Assembly (NCBI RefSeq): GCF_901538265.1
Contig: NZ_LR593886.1
Span: forward strand, 1,426,001 to 1,490,000
Length of the DNA: 64,000 bases
Origin: Gemmata massiliana
GTDB lineage: Bacteria; Planctomycetota; Planctomycetia; Gemmatales; Gemmataceae
Direction: 5' to 3'
Positions 34,636-43,377 of the stretch are shown piece after piece. The notes beneath the pieces were generated by a model. That model saw only the letters and a program-made list of their open reading frames with translations. It ran no database searches and had not been told where the DNA came from. How positions within the stretch are numbered: position 1 is the first letter of the stretch; each line of letters starts with the position of its first letter. The position numbers and the translations under genes were made by a program.

Positions 34636-37600
34636 ATGGCTAACGACCTCGACGAACGTACCAAGCAATACGGCCGCGAAATCTTCGCCCGGCTCGACCG
34701 CCAGGGGCCGGTGCTGTTCACCCGCGCCTGGCTCGAAGACAAGCTCATGGGTTTGGGGATGCACGACCCCGCCCTCAAGGTGCAACTGTTCCGCTTCGTG
34801 GACACGCTGCCGTACCTGAAGCAGCCCGCGGAAGTGTCGCGGCACCTGCGCGAGTACCTGAACGAAGCGAAGGACGAATTGCCCTGGTGGGTGCGCTGGG
34901 GCACGCGGCTCATCCCGAACCGCGGTGTCTTGGGGCAGGGGCTGGCGTTCGCATCGCAGCGCGGCGCGGAGCAGATGGCCCGGAAGTTCATCGCCGGGTC
35001 GAACGTGGGGGAGGCGGTCGAAGCCGTTCGCACGATGCGCGACCGCCGGCTCGCGTTCACCATCGACCTGCTCGGTGAAGCGACCATCACCGAGGTCGAA
35101 GCGGACCACGTCCAGAAGCAGTATTTGGACCTGCTCACGGGTTTAACGCGCGAAGTGAATACGTGGCCCGAGGAGCCGACGATCGACCGCGACGACCGCG
35201 GGCCGATCCCGCGCGTGAACGTGTCGGTGAAGCTGTCCGCGCTGTTCAGCCAGTTCGACCCGATCGACCCGGAGGGTACGTCGCGGGCCGTGTGTCGGCG
35301 GCTGCGGCCGATCCTGAGCCTCGCGAAGCAGACCGGCGCGTTCGTCAACTTCGACATGGAGCAGCACAGTTTCAAGGACGTCACGCTGAAGATCTTCCGC
35401 GACATCCTGACGGAGCCGGAGTTCCGCGACTGGCCGAGCGTCGGGATCGCGATCCAGGCGTACCTGAAGGACACCGAGGCCGACCTCCACGCGCTGCTCG
35501 ACTGGGCGAAGAACGTCCGCAAAACGCCCGTGTGGATCCGCCTGGTGAAGGGCGCGTACTGGGACTACGAAACCGTGATCGCGGCGCAGAATCACTGGCC
35601 TGTCCCGGTGTTCACGAAGAAGTGGGAATCGGACGCCAACTTCGAGAAACTGACCGAGTTCCTGCTCGCGAACGTGGACTGGCTGATCCCCGCGTTCGGG
35701 TCGCACAACATCCGGAGCATCTCGCACGCGATGGCGGTGGCCGAGAAGCTCGGCGTGCCGCCGCGTCGGTACGAGTTCCAGATGCTCTACGGCATGGCCG
35801 ACGCGATCAAGGAATCGATCCAGTCGCTCGGCCAGCGGGTCCGCATCTACACGCCCTACGGTCAACTGCTCCCCGGCATGGCGTACCTCGTCCGCCGGCT
35901 GCTCGAGAACTCGTCGAACGATTCGTTTTTGCGCCAGGGCTTCTCCGAAGGTTTGTCGGAAGAAGTGCTGCTCACGAACCCGGCGGCCAACCGGCGTGCG
36001 CTGCCCGCCGAATCCCCCAACACTCCCACAACTTCCATGACCGCTACGCACTCGCCCGCACACACCGTGAGTTCTGCCCCCGTGCCTACGAGCGCGCCCG
36101 CCGCGTTCATCAACGAGCCGCTCACCGACTTCTCCGTGGAAGCGAATCGCGTGGCGATGAAGGCCGCGCTCGATCAGGTCCGCTCGGAGTTCGGCCGCAC
36201 ATACCCCATCGTGATCGACAACAAGCCGCTGCCGGTCACGAAGACGCTCGACCGCGAGAACCCGTCGCGCAAGTCGGAACTGATCGGCAAGGTCGCGATG
36301 GCCAACGTCGAACAGGCGAAGCTCGCGGTGAAATCGTGCCTCACGGCGTTCGACACCTGGCGCGACACGAGCGTCGAAACCCGCGCCAAGCTGCTCCGCG
36401 ACGTGGCCGAGCAGTTCCGCAAGCGCCGGTTCGAGTTGTCCGCGTGGATCGTGTTCGAGACCGGCAAGCCGTGGCGCGAGTCCGACGCGGACGTGGCGGA
36501 AGCCATCGATTTCTGCGAATACTACGCGGTCGAAATGCTGAAACTTGGCGCGACGCAGCACCGCGACGTGCCGGGCGAGGACAACCGGTACTTCTACGAG
36601 CCGCGCGGCGTGTCGGTGGTCATCGCGCCGTGGAACTTCCCGCTCGCGATTCTCGCGGGGATGGCGACCGCCGCGATCGTCAGCGGGAACACGGTCATTC
36701 TCAAGCCCGCGGAGCAGTCCGGGATCATCGGCGCGAAGCTGATGGAGTGCCTGCAAGCCGCCGGCGTTCCCCCTGGCGTGGCGAACTTCCTGCCGGGGGA
36801 CGGCGAAGAAATCGGGCCGACGCTCGTGCAGCACCCGGACGTGGCGCTGATCGCGTTCACCGGGTCGCTGAAGGTCGCGCTGCTCATCAACGAGCAGGCC
36901 TCGAAGACGCCCGGCGGTCAGAACTTCGTGAAGAAGGTCATCGCCGAGATGGGCGGCAAGAACGCGGTCATCGTGGACTCGGACGCGGACCTCGACGAAG
37001 CGGTGAAGGGCGTGGTCGATTCGGCGTTCGGGTTCGGCGGGCAAAAGTGTTCGGCCGGGTCGCGTGCGATCGTGCTGGACGGGATCTACGACCAGTTCTT
37101 GAACCGGCTCGTGGAAGCGACGAAGTCGCTCGCGGTGAAGGCCGCGGACGACCCGGGGTGTTCGCTCGGTCCGGTCATCGATGCCGAGGCCCGGGACCGC
37201 ATCCTCAAGTTCATTGAGGCGGGCAAGAAAGAGGCGAAACTCGCGCACCAGACCGACCTCGGCGCGCTGATGGAGCAGGGGCACTTCATCCCGCCGACGA
37301 TCTTCGCGAACGTGCCGGAGAACGCCGGGATCGCACAAGAAGAGATCTTCGGGCCGGTGCTGTCGGTGATCCGCGCGAAGGACTTGGACGACGCGCTCCG
37401 GATCGCGAACGGCACGCGGTACGCGCTCACGGGCGGGTGCTACAGCCGTAGCCCGAGCCACCTCGAAAAGGTGAAGCGGAAGTTCCGCGTGGGCAACCTG
37501 TACATCAACCGCAAATGCACCGGCGCCCTCGTAGACCGCCAACCGTTCGGGGGCTTCAAACTGAGCGGGATCGGCTCGAAGGCCGGCGGCCCGGACTACC

Positions 37601-37683
37601 TGCTCCAATTCGTGCTCCCGCGCACGATCACCGAGAACCAGATGCGCCGCGGGTTCGCCCCGGAAACGGGCACGGGGGAGTGA
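34636..37683 (+). CDS. putA: Bifunctional proline dehydrogenase / glutamate-semialdehyde dehydrogenase
   Basis: 1015 aa. Oxidises proline to glutamate in two steps. Residues about 130-440 are the FAD-dependent proline dehydrogenase barrel (RLVKGAYWDYETVIAAQNHW, FGSHNIRSISHAMAVAEKLG, YTPYGQLLPGMAYLVRRLLE). A Ser/Thr/Pro/Ala linker (about 455-490) joins it to the NAD-dependent aldehyde dehydrogenase (about 520-1005): VVIAPWNFPLAILAG, FTGSLKVAL, catalytic Glu region EMGGKNAVIVDSDADLDEAV and catalytic Cys in GQKCSAGSRAIV. No N-terminal ribbon-helix-helix DNA-binding domain is present, so it is an enzyme only and not a self-repressor as in enterobacteria. ATG 34636. Confidence 0.95.
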   Translation: MANDLDERTKQYGREIFARLDRQGPVLFTRAWLEDKLMGLGMHDPALKVQLFRFVDTLPYLKQPAEVSRHLREYLNEAKDELPWWVRWGTRLIPNRGVLGQGLAFASQRGAEQMARKFIAGSNVGEAVEAVRTMRDRRLAFTIDLLGEATITEVEADHVQKQYLDLLTGLTREVNTWPEEPTIDRDDRGPIPRVNVSVKLSALFSQFDPIDPEGTSRAVCRRLRPILSLAKQTGAFVNFDMEQHSFKDVTLKIFRDILTEPEFRDWPSVGIAIQAYLKDTEADLHALLDWAKNVRKTPVWIRLVKGAYWDYETVIAAQNHWPVPVFTKKWESDANFEKLTEFLLANVDWLIPAFGSHNIRSISHAMAVAEKLGVPPRRYEFQMLYGMADAIKESIQSLGQRVRIYTPYGQLLPGMAYLVRRLLENSSNDSFLRQGFSEGLSEEVLLTNPAANRRALPAESPNTPTTSMTATHSPAHTVSSAPVPTSAPAAFINEPLTDFSVEANRVAMKAALDQVRSEFGRTYPIVIDNKPLPVTKTLDRENPSRKSELIGKVAMANVEQAKLAVKSCLTAFDTWRDTSVETRAKLLRDVAEQFRKRRFELSAWIVFETGKPWRESDADVAEAIDFCEYYAVEMLKLGATQHRDVPGEDNRYFYEPRGVSVVIAPWNFPLAILAGMATAAIVSGNTVILKPAEQSGIIGAKLMECLQAAGVPPGVANFLPGDGEEIGPTLVQHPDVALIAFTGSLKVALLINEQASKTPGGQNFVKKVIAEMGGKNAVIVDSDADLDEAVKGVVDSAFGFGGQKCSAGSRAIVLDGIYDQFLNRLVEATKSLAVKAADDPGCSLGPVIDAEARDRILKFIEAGKKEAKLAHQTDLGALMEQGHFIPPTIFANVPENAGIAQEEIFGPVLSVIRAKDLDDALRIANGTRYALTGGCYSRSPSHLEKVKRKFRVGNLYINRKCTGALVDRQPFGGFKLSGIGSKAGGPDYLLQFVLPRTITENQMRRGFAPETGTGE

Positions 37684-37688
37684 GTGGA

Positions 37689-38669
37689 CTACTCCTCCAG
37701 TCTTCCGTCAATCAGGACTCCCGCGCCGAAACGGTCTTCGAGTATCTGTCGTGTTTCTGGCGTGCAACCTCTTATTTCGACACCGCCTTCGGTGTCGTAG
37801 AGGTTGTGTCGCAGGTCGAGTGTCGTCAAGCGCGGAAGATTCCGGGAGGTCGCGAGCGCTCGCAACCCTCGATCGCCGATTCGGTTTGCAGTTAAATCCA
37901 GGTGTGTTAGCGAGCGAAGGCGCTCGCAACGTGCCAGCACTTCAGCTCCGGAGTCGTCGATATCGGTGCATCGAAGCTTGAGTGATTCGAGTTGCCCGAT
38001 CAGATCTCCTTCCGTCAAAATCGCTAGCCAGATACAGTTGTATGAGAGGTCGAGGTGGCGCAGTGCGGGCAGCGCTGTTGATCGGCTCAGCAGTTCGATC
38101 CCTTCCGCGGTGAGGTACCCGTTATCGTTATCAGCTATCAACTCCAACCGGGTCACGTTTAGCAGGGATTTTGAGCGAAGTAGTGCCCCCAGTGCTTTAG
38201 TTTCAAACCCGGCCCGGTAGATTCTGAGTTCCTTCAGCCGCAGTAATTCGGCGCATTCGGCTGAGGCCGCGTGCGGCCATTTGTGGAAAAAAGTGATCCT
38301 CTGAATTGGTGCGAGTTGGAAGACTTCGGTAGCGTGGTCTGCAAACTGTTTTTCTTCGTCACAGATAACGAGTGCTCGGATAAAGCCGCGGTGAAAAAAG
38401 ACATCGTAAATGAGGTTGCGGAAGGAATTGGCGGCTTTGAATTTCTCGAAAGGCTGTTCCCACACTTCCTGGTGTGCAGCAAACAGTTCCTGCTCCCGCT
38501 CCTTCAGCCTTGCGCTTGCATCTCCGCGTGCCAGTGCAATCTGCACGCGGATGAACTCGGCCCGCGCCTCGTCGCCGTGCTCTTGGAGCCAGTCGGCGAA
38601 TACGAGGCGCGGGGTGTCATCGTCGGGGGTGTCACAAACCGCGCGTAACAGGGCGTCGCGTTCGTTCAT
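37689..38669 (-). CDS. TIGR02996 repeat-companion / leucine-rich-repeat protein
   Basis: 326 aa. The N-terminal 45 residues MNERDALLRAVCDTPDDDTP-RLVFADWLQEHGDEARAE are the classic TIGR02996 repeat-companion domain, so far described mainly from Gemmata-type planctomycetes. Leucine-rich repeats follow (LLNVTRLELIADNDNGYLTA, LPALRHLDLSYNCIWLA, LESLKLRCTDIDDSGAEVLA, LTHLDLTANRIGDRGLRALA, RLTTLDLRHNLYD). Function unknown, probably protein binding. ATG 38669 overlaps the stop of the upstream paralogue (ATGA), implying coupled translation. Confidence 0.9.
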   Translation of the reverse strand: MNERDALLRAVCDTPDDDTPRLVFADWLQEHGDEARAEFIRVQIALARGDASARLKEREQELFAAHQEVWEQPFEKFKAANSFRNLIYDVFFHRGFIRALVICDEEKQFADHATEVFQLAPIQRITFFHKWPHAASAECAELLRLKELRIYRAGFETKALGALLRSKSLLNVTRLELIADNDNGYLTAEGIELLSRSTALPALRHLDLSYNCIWLAILTEGDLIGQLESLKLRCTDIDDSGAEVLARCERLRSLTHLDLTANRIGDRGLRALATSRNLPRLTTLDLRHNLYDTEGGVEIRGCTPETRQILEDRFGAGVLIDGRLEE

Positions 38670-39352
38670 CTCCGCCTCGGGTGGATGATTTCCAGTGTGA
38701 GGATCAGGCGATCGCCGAGGATCGGGCGCAGTACCGGTTCCGCCTCCGCGAGACCGCGAGCGTCTCCGATCAAATGCACCGCACGCAGGCGGGATAGTTG
38801 GGGGTAATCCAGGAACGCCGCGATTTGAGGTTTCGCACCCCATTCGTGATACAGAGCGTTGCAAATGACTTCGATTCGGTGGAAGTACCGGAAGCTCCGG
38901 AACGTTCCCCGGGAGTTGGGAATCTTCGCCCGGCCGATATCGATTTCCCGAATCGGGGTCGTTGCGAAGATCCGGTCCTGGTCTTTGAGAAACAGTGCGA
39001 TGCCCTCGTCGGTAATCCGCGCCGATTCGATAAACCCGCGGCGAAATTCGCCCCACTGAAGACCCGGTGGAAGGTACCGATGCGGCGTCGCGTGGATGAT
39101 GGAACGCGGCATTTGAGGGAGTTCGTACTTCCAGTTCGAGCCGTGTGTCCGGCGCAGGTACTCGGCACGTGCGCTCGTTGCTCGAAACTCGGCGTCGGGT
39201 AAATCCGGAGTTCTCATCGCGCAACTCACGCGGATGAATTCCGCTCGCGCTTCGTCGCCATTTTCCTGGAGCCCGTCAGCGAATACCAATCGCGGCGTAT
39301 CGTCGTCGGCGTTGTCGCAGATCGCACGCAACAGAGCTTCGCGCTCGTTCAT
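38666..39352 (-). CDS. TIGR02996 repeat-companion protein (paralogue)
   Basis: 228 aa. MNEREALLRAICDNADDDTP-RLVFADGLQENGDEARAE is nearly the same N-terminal domain as in the next gene, with DG for DW. The remainder is a degenerate leucine-rich region (RYFHRIEVICNALYHEWGAK, LSRLRAVHLIGDARG). ATG 39352 was chosen because AGAGGTG lies just upstream; a GTG at 39358 is part of that site. The two genes form an overlapping tandem pair, probably from duplication, and are divergent from the gene at 39503. Confidence 0.87.
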   Translation of the reverse strand: MNEREALLRAICDNADDDTPRLVFADGLQENGDEARAEFIRVSCAMRTPDLPDAEFRATSARAEYLRRTHGSNWKYELPQMPRSIIHATPHRYLPPGLQWGEFRRGFIESARITDEGIALFLKDQDRIFATTPIREIDIGRAKIPNSRGTFRSFRYFHRIEVICNALYHEWGAKPQIAAFLDYPQLSRLRAVHLIGDARGLAEAEPVLRPILGDRLILTLEIIHPRRR

Positions 39353-39502
39353 TAACACCTCTGCGGAGTGAGATTTCGGACAAAGTAGCCGAATTCAGCA
39401 GCGAGAGTAAATCTTTCGCCGGTCGGAGCGAATACGATGGAGTGCGGGCCGGGAATGCGGCTACATTTTCAACAGACACACCACCCGACAACGGGTTCGA
39501 TC

Positions 39503-40378
39503 ATGGTAGACGACTACGACCGTGACCGCGAACGACGACGCGGGGAAGGTAGCGACCGCGATCGGCACCTCGCCCGGCGCTTTGAGCGCGCCCGCCGGCG
39601 CTACGACGACGAGTATCGCACCCCGCGCAGGGGGGCGAGCACTCTCGGCATCATCGCGTTCGTGGGTGGACTTCTCGCGCTGGTTGTCGGCATCATCCCG
39701 TTCTTGGGCGCGGTCGCGATCTTCGCGGGCGGACTCGCGCTGGTGCTCGCACTCGCGTCCGTTCTGATTGCCCGGAGTTCTAATCAGAAGATGGGCTTTC
39801 CCGTCGCGGCAACCGTGGTGAGCGGAAGTGCGGTCGCCCTCTCGTTGATGTGGATCGCGGTCATTGGGTCCATGATGGACAACAGAGCCGCAAGGCGGGC
39901 CGCTCCTCCGCCGCTCCCCGTGCCACCTCCCGCACAGGTCCGAGGAAACGCGAACCCGCCTCCCAAAGCACCGAGCGAGAACAAAGTCGACGAGGAGAAG
40001 TTCCAGAAGCAACTGCTCGAAGACCTCGCAAAAGACCGCATCAAGGAAGAGATCCGCAACGGCCCCGGTACCCCTGTTAGCGCCGAAACGCTGGAAACGG
40101 ACTACCTCGCGAACGTGGTTTCGGCAGAACTGCGGTACAAGGACAAGGTGCTCGCGGTTACGGGTAAGGTAGTGCGCGTCATCCGCGAGGAGGGCAAGTC
40201 CTACGTCCTGGAACTGGAAACGGGCGAACCCACCAAGACGATCAACTGCGAGTTCGCCGAACAAAAGAAGTATCCACTCGCCTCGGTCAAGCGCGGCCAA
40301 GAAGTGACGGTTCGCGGGCTGTGCGCCGGGCGCGTCTCGGATCTCGTGACGCTCAAGGATTGTGTTCTGGCGAAGTAA
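39503..40378 (+). CDS. Membrane protein with C-terminal OB-fold-like (tRNA_anti-like) domain
   Basis: 291 aa from ATG 39503. N-terminus is very charged (VDDYDRDRERRRGEGSDRDR). Three hydrophobic segments follow (LGIIAFVGGLLALVVGIIPF, AVAIFAGGLALVLALASVLI, VAATVVSGSAVALSLMWIAV). After a Pro-rich linker, a C-terminal domain of about 80 residues (YKDKVLAVTGKVVRVIREEG, VKRGQEVTVRGLCAGRVSDL, VTLKDCVLAK) matches the OB-fold 'tRNA_anti-like' family found in bacterial membrane and periplasmic proteins. Specific function unknown. Confidence 0.8.
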   Translation: MVDDYDRDRERRRGEGSDRDRHLARRFERARRRYDDEYRTPRRGASTLGIIAFVGGLLALVVGIIPFLGAVAIFAGGLALVLALASVLIARSSNQKMGFPVAATVVSGSAVALSLMWIAVIGSMMDNRAARRAAPPPLPVPPPAQVRGNANPPPKAPSENKVDEEKFQKQLLEDLAKDRIKEEIRNGPGTPVSAETLETDYLANVVSAELRYKDKVLAVTGKVVRVIREEGKSYVLELETGEPTKTINCEFAEQKKYPLASVKRGQEVTVRGLCAGRVSDLVTLKDCVLAK

Positions 40379-40391
40379 CCCGCCAGAACAC
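40362..40391. terminator. Bidirectional hairpin between convergent genes
   Basis: GTGTTCTGGCG (40362-40372) and CGCCAGAACAC (40381-40391): perfect 11-bp stem. It overlaps the stop of the gene at 39503-40378 and lies 9 bp from the stop of the convergent gene at 40400. Confidence 0.6.
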
Positions 40392-40399
40392 CAACTCTG

Positions 40400-40738
40400 C
40401 TATTCCTTCACCGCGGGCGCTTCGAGTGCCCGCGGTTTGTGTTGTGGGGCGATCGCCACCACCGGCAGCCCGAGCAGGCGCTTCACCGGGATGAACTCGC
40501 CCACGTCGTTCCCTTCGATACGGTGGCCGATCCACTGGAGCAGGTAGCCGCCTACGATTGCCCCCACTCCCCAGTACCACTCCGCCACAAACAGCAGCGG
40601 GATACCCGCGAACGCGAGCGGGATGCCGAGCATGTGAATCCAGTAGTTCGCGGGGGTCTGGTGCCGGTCCAGCCAGTTGCGCCGGGCGCGGCCCGCCAGC
40701 GCCAGTATCTTGCGCGCGATCGGAAAACGGTAACTCAT
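40400..40738 (-). CDS. Mpo1-like (DUF962) membrane protein
   Basis: 112 aa. Contains the conserved features of the DUF962/Mpo1 family: HQTPANYWIHMLGIPLAFAG with an N..H..G.P core, two hydrophobic segments, and LLQWIGHRIEGN (GHxxEGN). In yeast Mpo1 is an iron-dependent dioxygenase for 2-hydroxy fatty acids; bacterial copies are not characterised. ATG 40738 gives MSYRFPIARK. Confidence 0.78.
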   Translation of the reverse strand: MSYRFPIARKILALAGRARRNWLDRHQTPANYWIHMLGIPLAFAGIPLLFVAEWYWGVGAIVGGYLLQWIGHRIEGNDVGEFIPVKRLLGLPVVAIAPQHKPRALEAPAVKE

Positions 40739-40865
40739 GCGATCAGTTTCAAATTCCCGGTTGCAAGTTTCAAGTTGTTCCGCGCCGCGACTTGGCGAAC
40801 CCGCCCGGAACCGACAGACTGATTGAAACGCGGACCCCTGGAACCCGGAACCGGAACTCCTCCCA

Positions 40866-41534
40866 ATGATCGCACCTTCCATTCTCGCCGCCGACTTCTC
40901 CAAGCTCGGCGAACTCGTGCGCGAAGTCACAAAGGCCGGGGCCGACCGCATCCACGTCGACGTGATGGACGGGCACTTCGTACCCAACCTGAGCATGGGC
41001 TCGGTCGTCGTGAAGGGGCTGCGCCCGGTCACCACGATCCCGCTCGAAGTTCACCTGATGGTCGAAGACCCGGGGCGGTTCCTCGACGGGTTCGTCAAAG
41101 AGGGCGCGGACACGCTCATCGTTCACCTGGAAGTGCTCGCGGACCCGCGCCCCATGCTCGAACACATCAAGAAGGCTCTCGGGAAGAAGGTCGGATTAGC
41201 GTTCAACCCGGACATGCCCATCGAGCGCATCGAGCCGTACCTGCGCGACATCGACCTCGCGCTCTGCATGACCGTGTTCCCCGGCTTCGGCGGCCAGGCC
41301 TTCATCCCCGACAGCCTCGAACGGCTGAAGAAGCTCCGCGCGCTGGTGAACGAGCACAACCCGGCGTGCGAGATCGAAGTGGACGGCGGGATCGACGCGC
41401 GGACGATCGGGACCGCTGCCGGCGCCGGCGCGAACGTGTTCGTCGCGGGCACCGCGGTGTTCGGCGCGCCGGCTGGACCCGCCGCGGCCGTGAAGAACCT
41501 CGCACTACTCGCGAGCGAGCAGATGTCGTGGTGA
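40866..41534 (+). CDS. rpe: Ribulose-phosphate 3-epimerase
   Basis: 222 aa, TIM barrel. Interconverts ribulose 5-phosphate and xylulose 5-phosphate in the pentose phosphate pathway. Diagnostic segments: IAPSILAADFSKLG (residues 2-15), HVDVMDGHFVPNLSMG (catalytic Asp, metal-binding His), LEVHLMVEDPGRFL, MTVFPGFGGQAFIPDSL and IEVDGGIDARTI (second catalytic Asp). Length and motif order are standard. ATG 40866. Single gene with the palindromic element 41567-41870 just downstream. Confidence 0.95.
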   Translation: MIAPSILAADFSKLGELVREVTKAGADRIHVDVMDGHFVPNLSMGSVVVKGLRPVTTIPLEVHLMVEDPGRFLDGFVKEGADTLIVHLEVLADPRPMLEHIKKALGKKVGLAFNPDMPIERIEPYLRDIDLALCMTVFPGFGGQAFIPDSLERLKKLRALVNEHNPACEIEVDGGIDARTIGTAAGAGANVFVAGTAVFGAPAGPAAAVKNLALLASEQMSW

Positions 41535-41566
41535 GCGATGGAATTCAAAGCAAAGTCAAGAAGAGA

Positions 41567-41870
41567 CGCGGATAAACGCAGATAACGCGGATCAAGACAA
41601 GAAGCAGAAGAGCATTTGACAGGATTAACAGGATCGACCGGATTCGGAATTCCAATCCCAGGGCCGTTTGATGTGTGGAAGTGGGCAGGTACTAGCGCCC
41701 ACCCGCTCGTTGGCACTCGCGGTTCGCCAAAAGGCTTAGGCGAACCGCGAGTGCCAACGAGCGGGTGGAAGTACGCAACCGTGAGAACTAAACGGCCCTC
41801 TTCCGAATCTTGTTGATCCTGTCCACAATTCTGTTTTGGTTTTGATCCGTGTTATCTGCGTTTATCCGTG
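41567..41870. repeat. Nested palindromic element (about 300 bp)
   Basis: From outside in: GCGGATAAACGCAGATAACG-type arm (41567-41595) faces its complement (41842-41870). TTGACAGGATTAACAGGATC-type sequence (41616-41635) faces 41811-41824. CAGGGCCGTTT-type (about 41659) faces AAACGGCCCT (41789-41798). The centre is a perfect 30-bp inverted repeat (41699-41728 / 41739-41768). Outer pairing is imperfect and the inner is exact. It has no coding potential and lies between rpe (plus) and the BBP7 gene (minus). Confidence 0.8.
41699..41768. repeat. Perfect 30-bp inverted repeat, copy 1 of a dispersed family
   Basis: Arms 41699-41728 and 41739-41768 with a 10-nt loop (AAAAGGCTTA). The arm shares 28 of 30 bases with the arm at 53231-53261, and the two differing positions change in both arms together. 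A shortened relative lies at 44358-44385. Confidence 0.85.
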
Positions 41871-41900
41871 GCTGCCTTCTGCTCTCTGCTCTTCTCGGGA

Positions 41901-43133
41901 TCAGTGGCGAAATTCAAGACCGAAGTTGATCGACTGCACCCAGAAGTCGTTGAGTACGAGCCCGCTGTTGGCGGGGTTGAGGGCGTCATGCAGTTGCCCG
42001 GCGCGGCTGAGGTACTGGAGCGAGTAGCCCGCGAACACCCGCGCGCGTTCACCCACCTGCCGACCGATCGACAGGTTCACGACGGGCATCACCGCGAACT
42101 CGCTCTTCTCGGCCGCAGTAAGTGCTCTCAGTGCCGTGAACTGCGACCCCATGCGCCCCTCCGCGCCCGCGAAGAGCCCGGTCGCGGTCACGTCAGGTGT
42201 CACGACCCCGAACGCGACCTTTGCGGTCCCGGATGCGTACCAGCCGTTCTTGCGAACTTCGCCCGCCAAGCCGATCTGCCCGCCGTGGAACGGGCTCGAT
42301 ATTGTCACGCGGCTGCTCCCGTAGCCCTCGCGCTGGTTGTTCCCGGACCCGTCCGACTGTCCGCCGAGGTACAGCCCGTCTTGCAGGTACGCGAAACGGT
42401 ACCCCACGAGTGCGTCGAGTCGGGCGTTGTCGGTGCAGAACAGTTTGCGCCGGTAGTTCACGTCCACTGTGGTGAAGGTCGTTACGAGTGTGGAGGGGAA
42501 CGTGGTCACGATTTGACTCGCGAGTGGTTCCGGGAGCACGATTACTTGCGCTTGTGAGGTTCCGCGCCCTTCCGGAAACAGCACCAACATTCCGGGGGCG
42601 GCCCCGAAAAACGTGTCGTCCGTACCGCGAATGAAGAAGCTCGCTTCCAGCCCGTTGGTGTGCGATTCATCGAGCCAACGACCGAGAACGAGTTCCAGAG
42701 CCGCCTCGAACTGTCCGATTGAGCGCCCCGTCACGGGTACCACCGGGCCGGGAGCCGTGTTCCCCAGCACGTCCGACAGGCGCAGCCGAACGTCCGACGG
42801 CAGTCGGCTCGACGGTGTCCAGGAAAGTCCGAGCGCTCCAGAAGCCCACCACCGCCCGTCCGGTCCGCACATTTCGGGTCGGCGCGGGCGCTCGGGCGCC
42901 TTTTCTGGCAGGTACAGGTAACCCTGGTCGTAATCGATCCCAGGCGCAGCCCCCGGACGAGGCACTTCCGCTAACGGGGCATCGGGCGGTGGGGGCGGGA
43001 GCAGCGGTGGGAGTTCGGTCGGGCCGTTAGAAGCGGGTGGGGCCGGAGGTGGAAGTGGCGGTTGAGGTTGCGCTCTCGCCGGATCGAGGCTAAAGAACAC
43101 AACGCCAAACGCGACCAACCAGCGGTTTCGCAT
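41901..43133 (-). CDS. BBP7-family outer-membrane beta-barrel protein
   Basis: 410 aa. ATG 43133 (GAGGGGGCGAG site) gives a signal peptide MRNRWLVAFGVVFFSLDPARA followed by a long proline-rich segment (about 22-70). A beta-barrel region then runs to a C-terminal aromatic-type end (WVQSINFGLEFRH). The segment VDVNYRRKLFCTDNARLDAL / VGYRFAYLQDGL is characteristic of planctomycete BBP7 porin-like proteins. It is probably an outer-membrane barrel; pore function in this family is inferred. Confidence 0.88.
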   Translation of the reverse strand: MRNRWLVAFGVVFFSLDPARAQPQPPLPPPAPPASNGPTELPPLLPPPPPDAPLAEVPRPGAAPGIDYDQGYLYLPEKAPERPRRPEMCGPDGRWWASGALGLSWTPSSRLPSDVRLRLSDVLGNTAPGPVVPVTGRSIGQFEAALELVLGRWLDESHTNGLEASFFIRGTDDTFFGAAPGMLVLFPEGRGTSQAQVIVLPEPLASQIVTTFPSTLVTTFTTVDVNYRRKLFCTDNARLDALVGYRFAYLQDGLYLGGQSDGSGNNQREGYGSSRVTISSPFHGGQIGLAGEVRKNGWYASGTAKVAFGVVTPDVTATGLFAGAEGRMGSQFTALRALTAAEKSEFAVMPVVNLSIGRQVGERARVFAGYSLQYLSRAGQLHDALNPANSGLVLNDFWVQSINFGLEFRH

Positions 43134-43377
43134 CTCGCCCCCTCGTCGCCACGCTTCCCCCACAAACACGAGCCAAATAGTCCCAGCGCCGCACAAGTTC
43201 AACTGGAGTTTCCCCGCGCCCCGGTCGAACAGAGGAGATACGCAGTTCGCCGTCACTTCCGTAACCGGGGCACTTCAGATGGCTTACGCTCTCCAGCGCG
43301 CAGTACGCGCGTTGTTCCCATTCTTCGGCCCGCGTAAACTGTCGGGGGACGCGCCCGCAGCCGCAGGAGGAAGGAAG

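Noticed and set aside
35143-37608. Very long open frame antisense to putA (821 codons)
   Set aside because: High-GC codon bias creates long antisense frames; the Arg/Val/Asp-rich translation has no recognisable fold, and the sense strand is unmistakably PutA.
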